Shown in pieces: positions 55,721-56,292 of a stretch of DNA of 56,292 nt. The translations under genes were made by a program, and so were the position numbers. Origin of the DNA: Candidatus Eiseniibacteriota bacterium (GTDB taxonomy: Bacteria; Joyebacterota; Joyebacteria; Joyebacterales; Joyebacteraceae); NCBI GenBank assembly GCA_030595835.1, contig JAUVLG010000006.1, positions 1-56,292 on the forward strand. The letters are read 5' to 3'. The notes below the pieces were generated by a model that was not told the DNA's origin, did no database searches, and was given only the letters and a program-made list of their open reading frames with translations. The first letter of the stretch is position 1. Every line of letters starts with the position of its first letter.

Positions 55721-56188
55721 TCAAGCCGGTGCACTCAGTTTCGCGCCGAGTTGTTCGGCCCACAGCCTCGCGATCTCCGGGTCAGTCATGTCCTTGAGCT
55801 TGCCCATGGACCCCGGCATCTTCCCCGGAAACGCGTCGCACATGACAGGATCCAGCCCGTACTTCTTCACGAGTGGCTCGAGGAACTTCGCCTTCGATTT
55901 CTCCGCACTCATAACCGCTATGCCGCTGGAGAGGAAGATGGCCAGTCGCTTCCCCTCGAGATCCTTCCGCCGAAGGAACCGCTTGCCCTTCCGGTACACC
56001 ATGCCCATTCGGACCCCCGCGCCGACCACGACGTTCACATACGACGACAGATCGGGGATCTTGTCGCGCTTCAGATCGATCATGTCCACCGCATGTCCGC
56101 GCGACCGAAGAGTGTCGGCAACGACGTGCGCGTACCGCTCGGTCGCACCACCTGCGCTGATGTAGGCGAGCAGCGTCCTTCCGTCCAT
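55721..56188 (-). CDS. flavodoxin-domain protein (protoporphyrinogen-oxidase-like)
   Basis: 155 residues from ATG 56188 (GGAGG site). The flavodoxin fold is seen in LLAYISAGGATERYAHVVADTL (phosphate-binding loop replaced by ISAGGATE), IPDLSSYVNVVVGAGVRMG and LAIFLSSGIAVM. It resembles HemG-type flavodoxin_5 proteins, some of which oxidise protoporphyrinogen. No heme genes are visible in the window, so the redox partner is unknown. Gene upstream of DUF454. Confidence 0.8.
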   Translation of the reverse strand: MDGRTLLAYISAGGATERYAHVVADTLRSRGHAVDMIDLKRDKIPDLSSYVNVVVGAGVRMGMVYRKGKRFLRRKDLEGKRLAIFLSSGIAVMSAEKSKAKFLEPLVKKYGLDPVMCDAFPGKMPGSMGKLKDMTDPEIARLWAEQLGAKLSAPA

Positions 56189-56292
56189 CTCCGAAGCACC
56201 TCCTCCGTCCTTCTCACACGACGGCACGCCGTGGCTCGCTGGCCACACGCGCTAGTCCGCGCGCTTCCCCCGACCCCGCGCTGCCTCACGGA

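Overview
The window is a GC-rich, gene-dense stretch of a diderm bacterial chromosome carrying about 55 protein genes. I see no rRNA, tRNA, CRISPR array or intact insertion sequence. Outer-membrane biogenesis genes (lptF, lptG, lptB, lptC, kdsC) indicate a Gram-negative envelope. The left edge encodes a giant SprA-like protein, the outer-membrane translocon of type IX secretion, which points to the FCB group. Together with a mannose-type PTS plus HprK and a beta-helix surface protein, I would guess a Candidatus Eisenbacteria-like or related FCB-periphery genome, probably a metagenome assembly. That assignment is inference.

Layout. 1-4335 (minus): 5' part of the sprA-like gene, with a strong sigma70-type promoter. 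4722-7147 (plus): lptF-lptG, the only clear plus-strand genes. 7194-27044 (minus): a near-continuous run read from right to left as pyrG, a broken kdsA, kdsC, lptC, lptB, rpoN, a stand-alone lipoyl-domain protein, lipA, hpf, hprK, PTS EIIA, EIIB, a GH57 glucan enzyme, PTS EIIC, EIID, HPr, enzyme I, phosphoglucose/phosphomannose isomerase, a sugar nucleotidyltransferase, metK and ahcY. This combines Kdo/LPS supply, sigma-54, a complete phosphotransferase chain with its HPr kinase, sugar-phosphate metabolism and the SAM cycle. 27344-28831 (minus): a ribosomal pair rplU-rpmA followed by an MBL hydrolase, with a clear promoter abutted by a 14-bp tandem repeat.

29346-44463 (minus): a hybrid PAS-GAF histidine kinase, two small unknown genes, a caspase-like DUF6642-type protein coupled to a YihY membrane protein, a thiamine-binding-type protein, a methyltransferase, glnS, a thioesterase, a cupin, a membrane protein, an amino-acid permease fused to a PTS EIIA domain, rmuC, a divergent pyruvate kinase and a short beta-carbonic-anhydrase-like protein. 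44558-56188 (minus): an accessory region of small enzymes and membrane proteins (pentapeptide repeat, QueG-like, DUF6504, TrmO, beta-helix surface protein, CGGC, a GNAT-methyltransferase fusion, MBL, Nudix, DUF6544, DUF454, flavodoxin).

Notable threads: phosphotransfer signalling appears twice (a man-PTS with HprK and an embedded GH57 gene; a permease-EIIA fusion). Several genes look like internally deleted remnants (kdsA, an EamA permease, a cation-efflux protein, and a possible SnoaL-like protein). The kdsA damage is surprising next to intact kdsC and lpt genes. Many starts are GTG or TTG, and I moved several starts downstream of the longest ORF to match family N-termini and Shine-Dalgarno sites.
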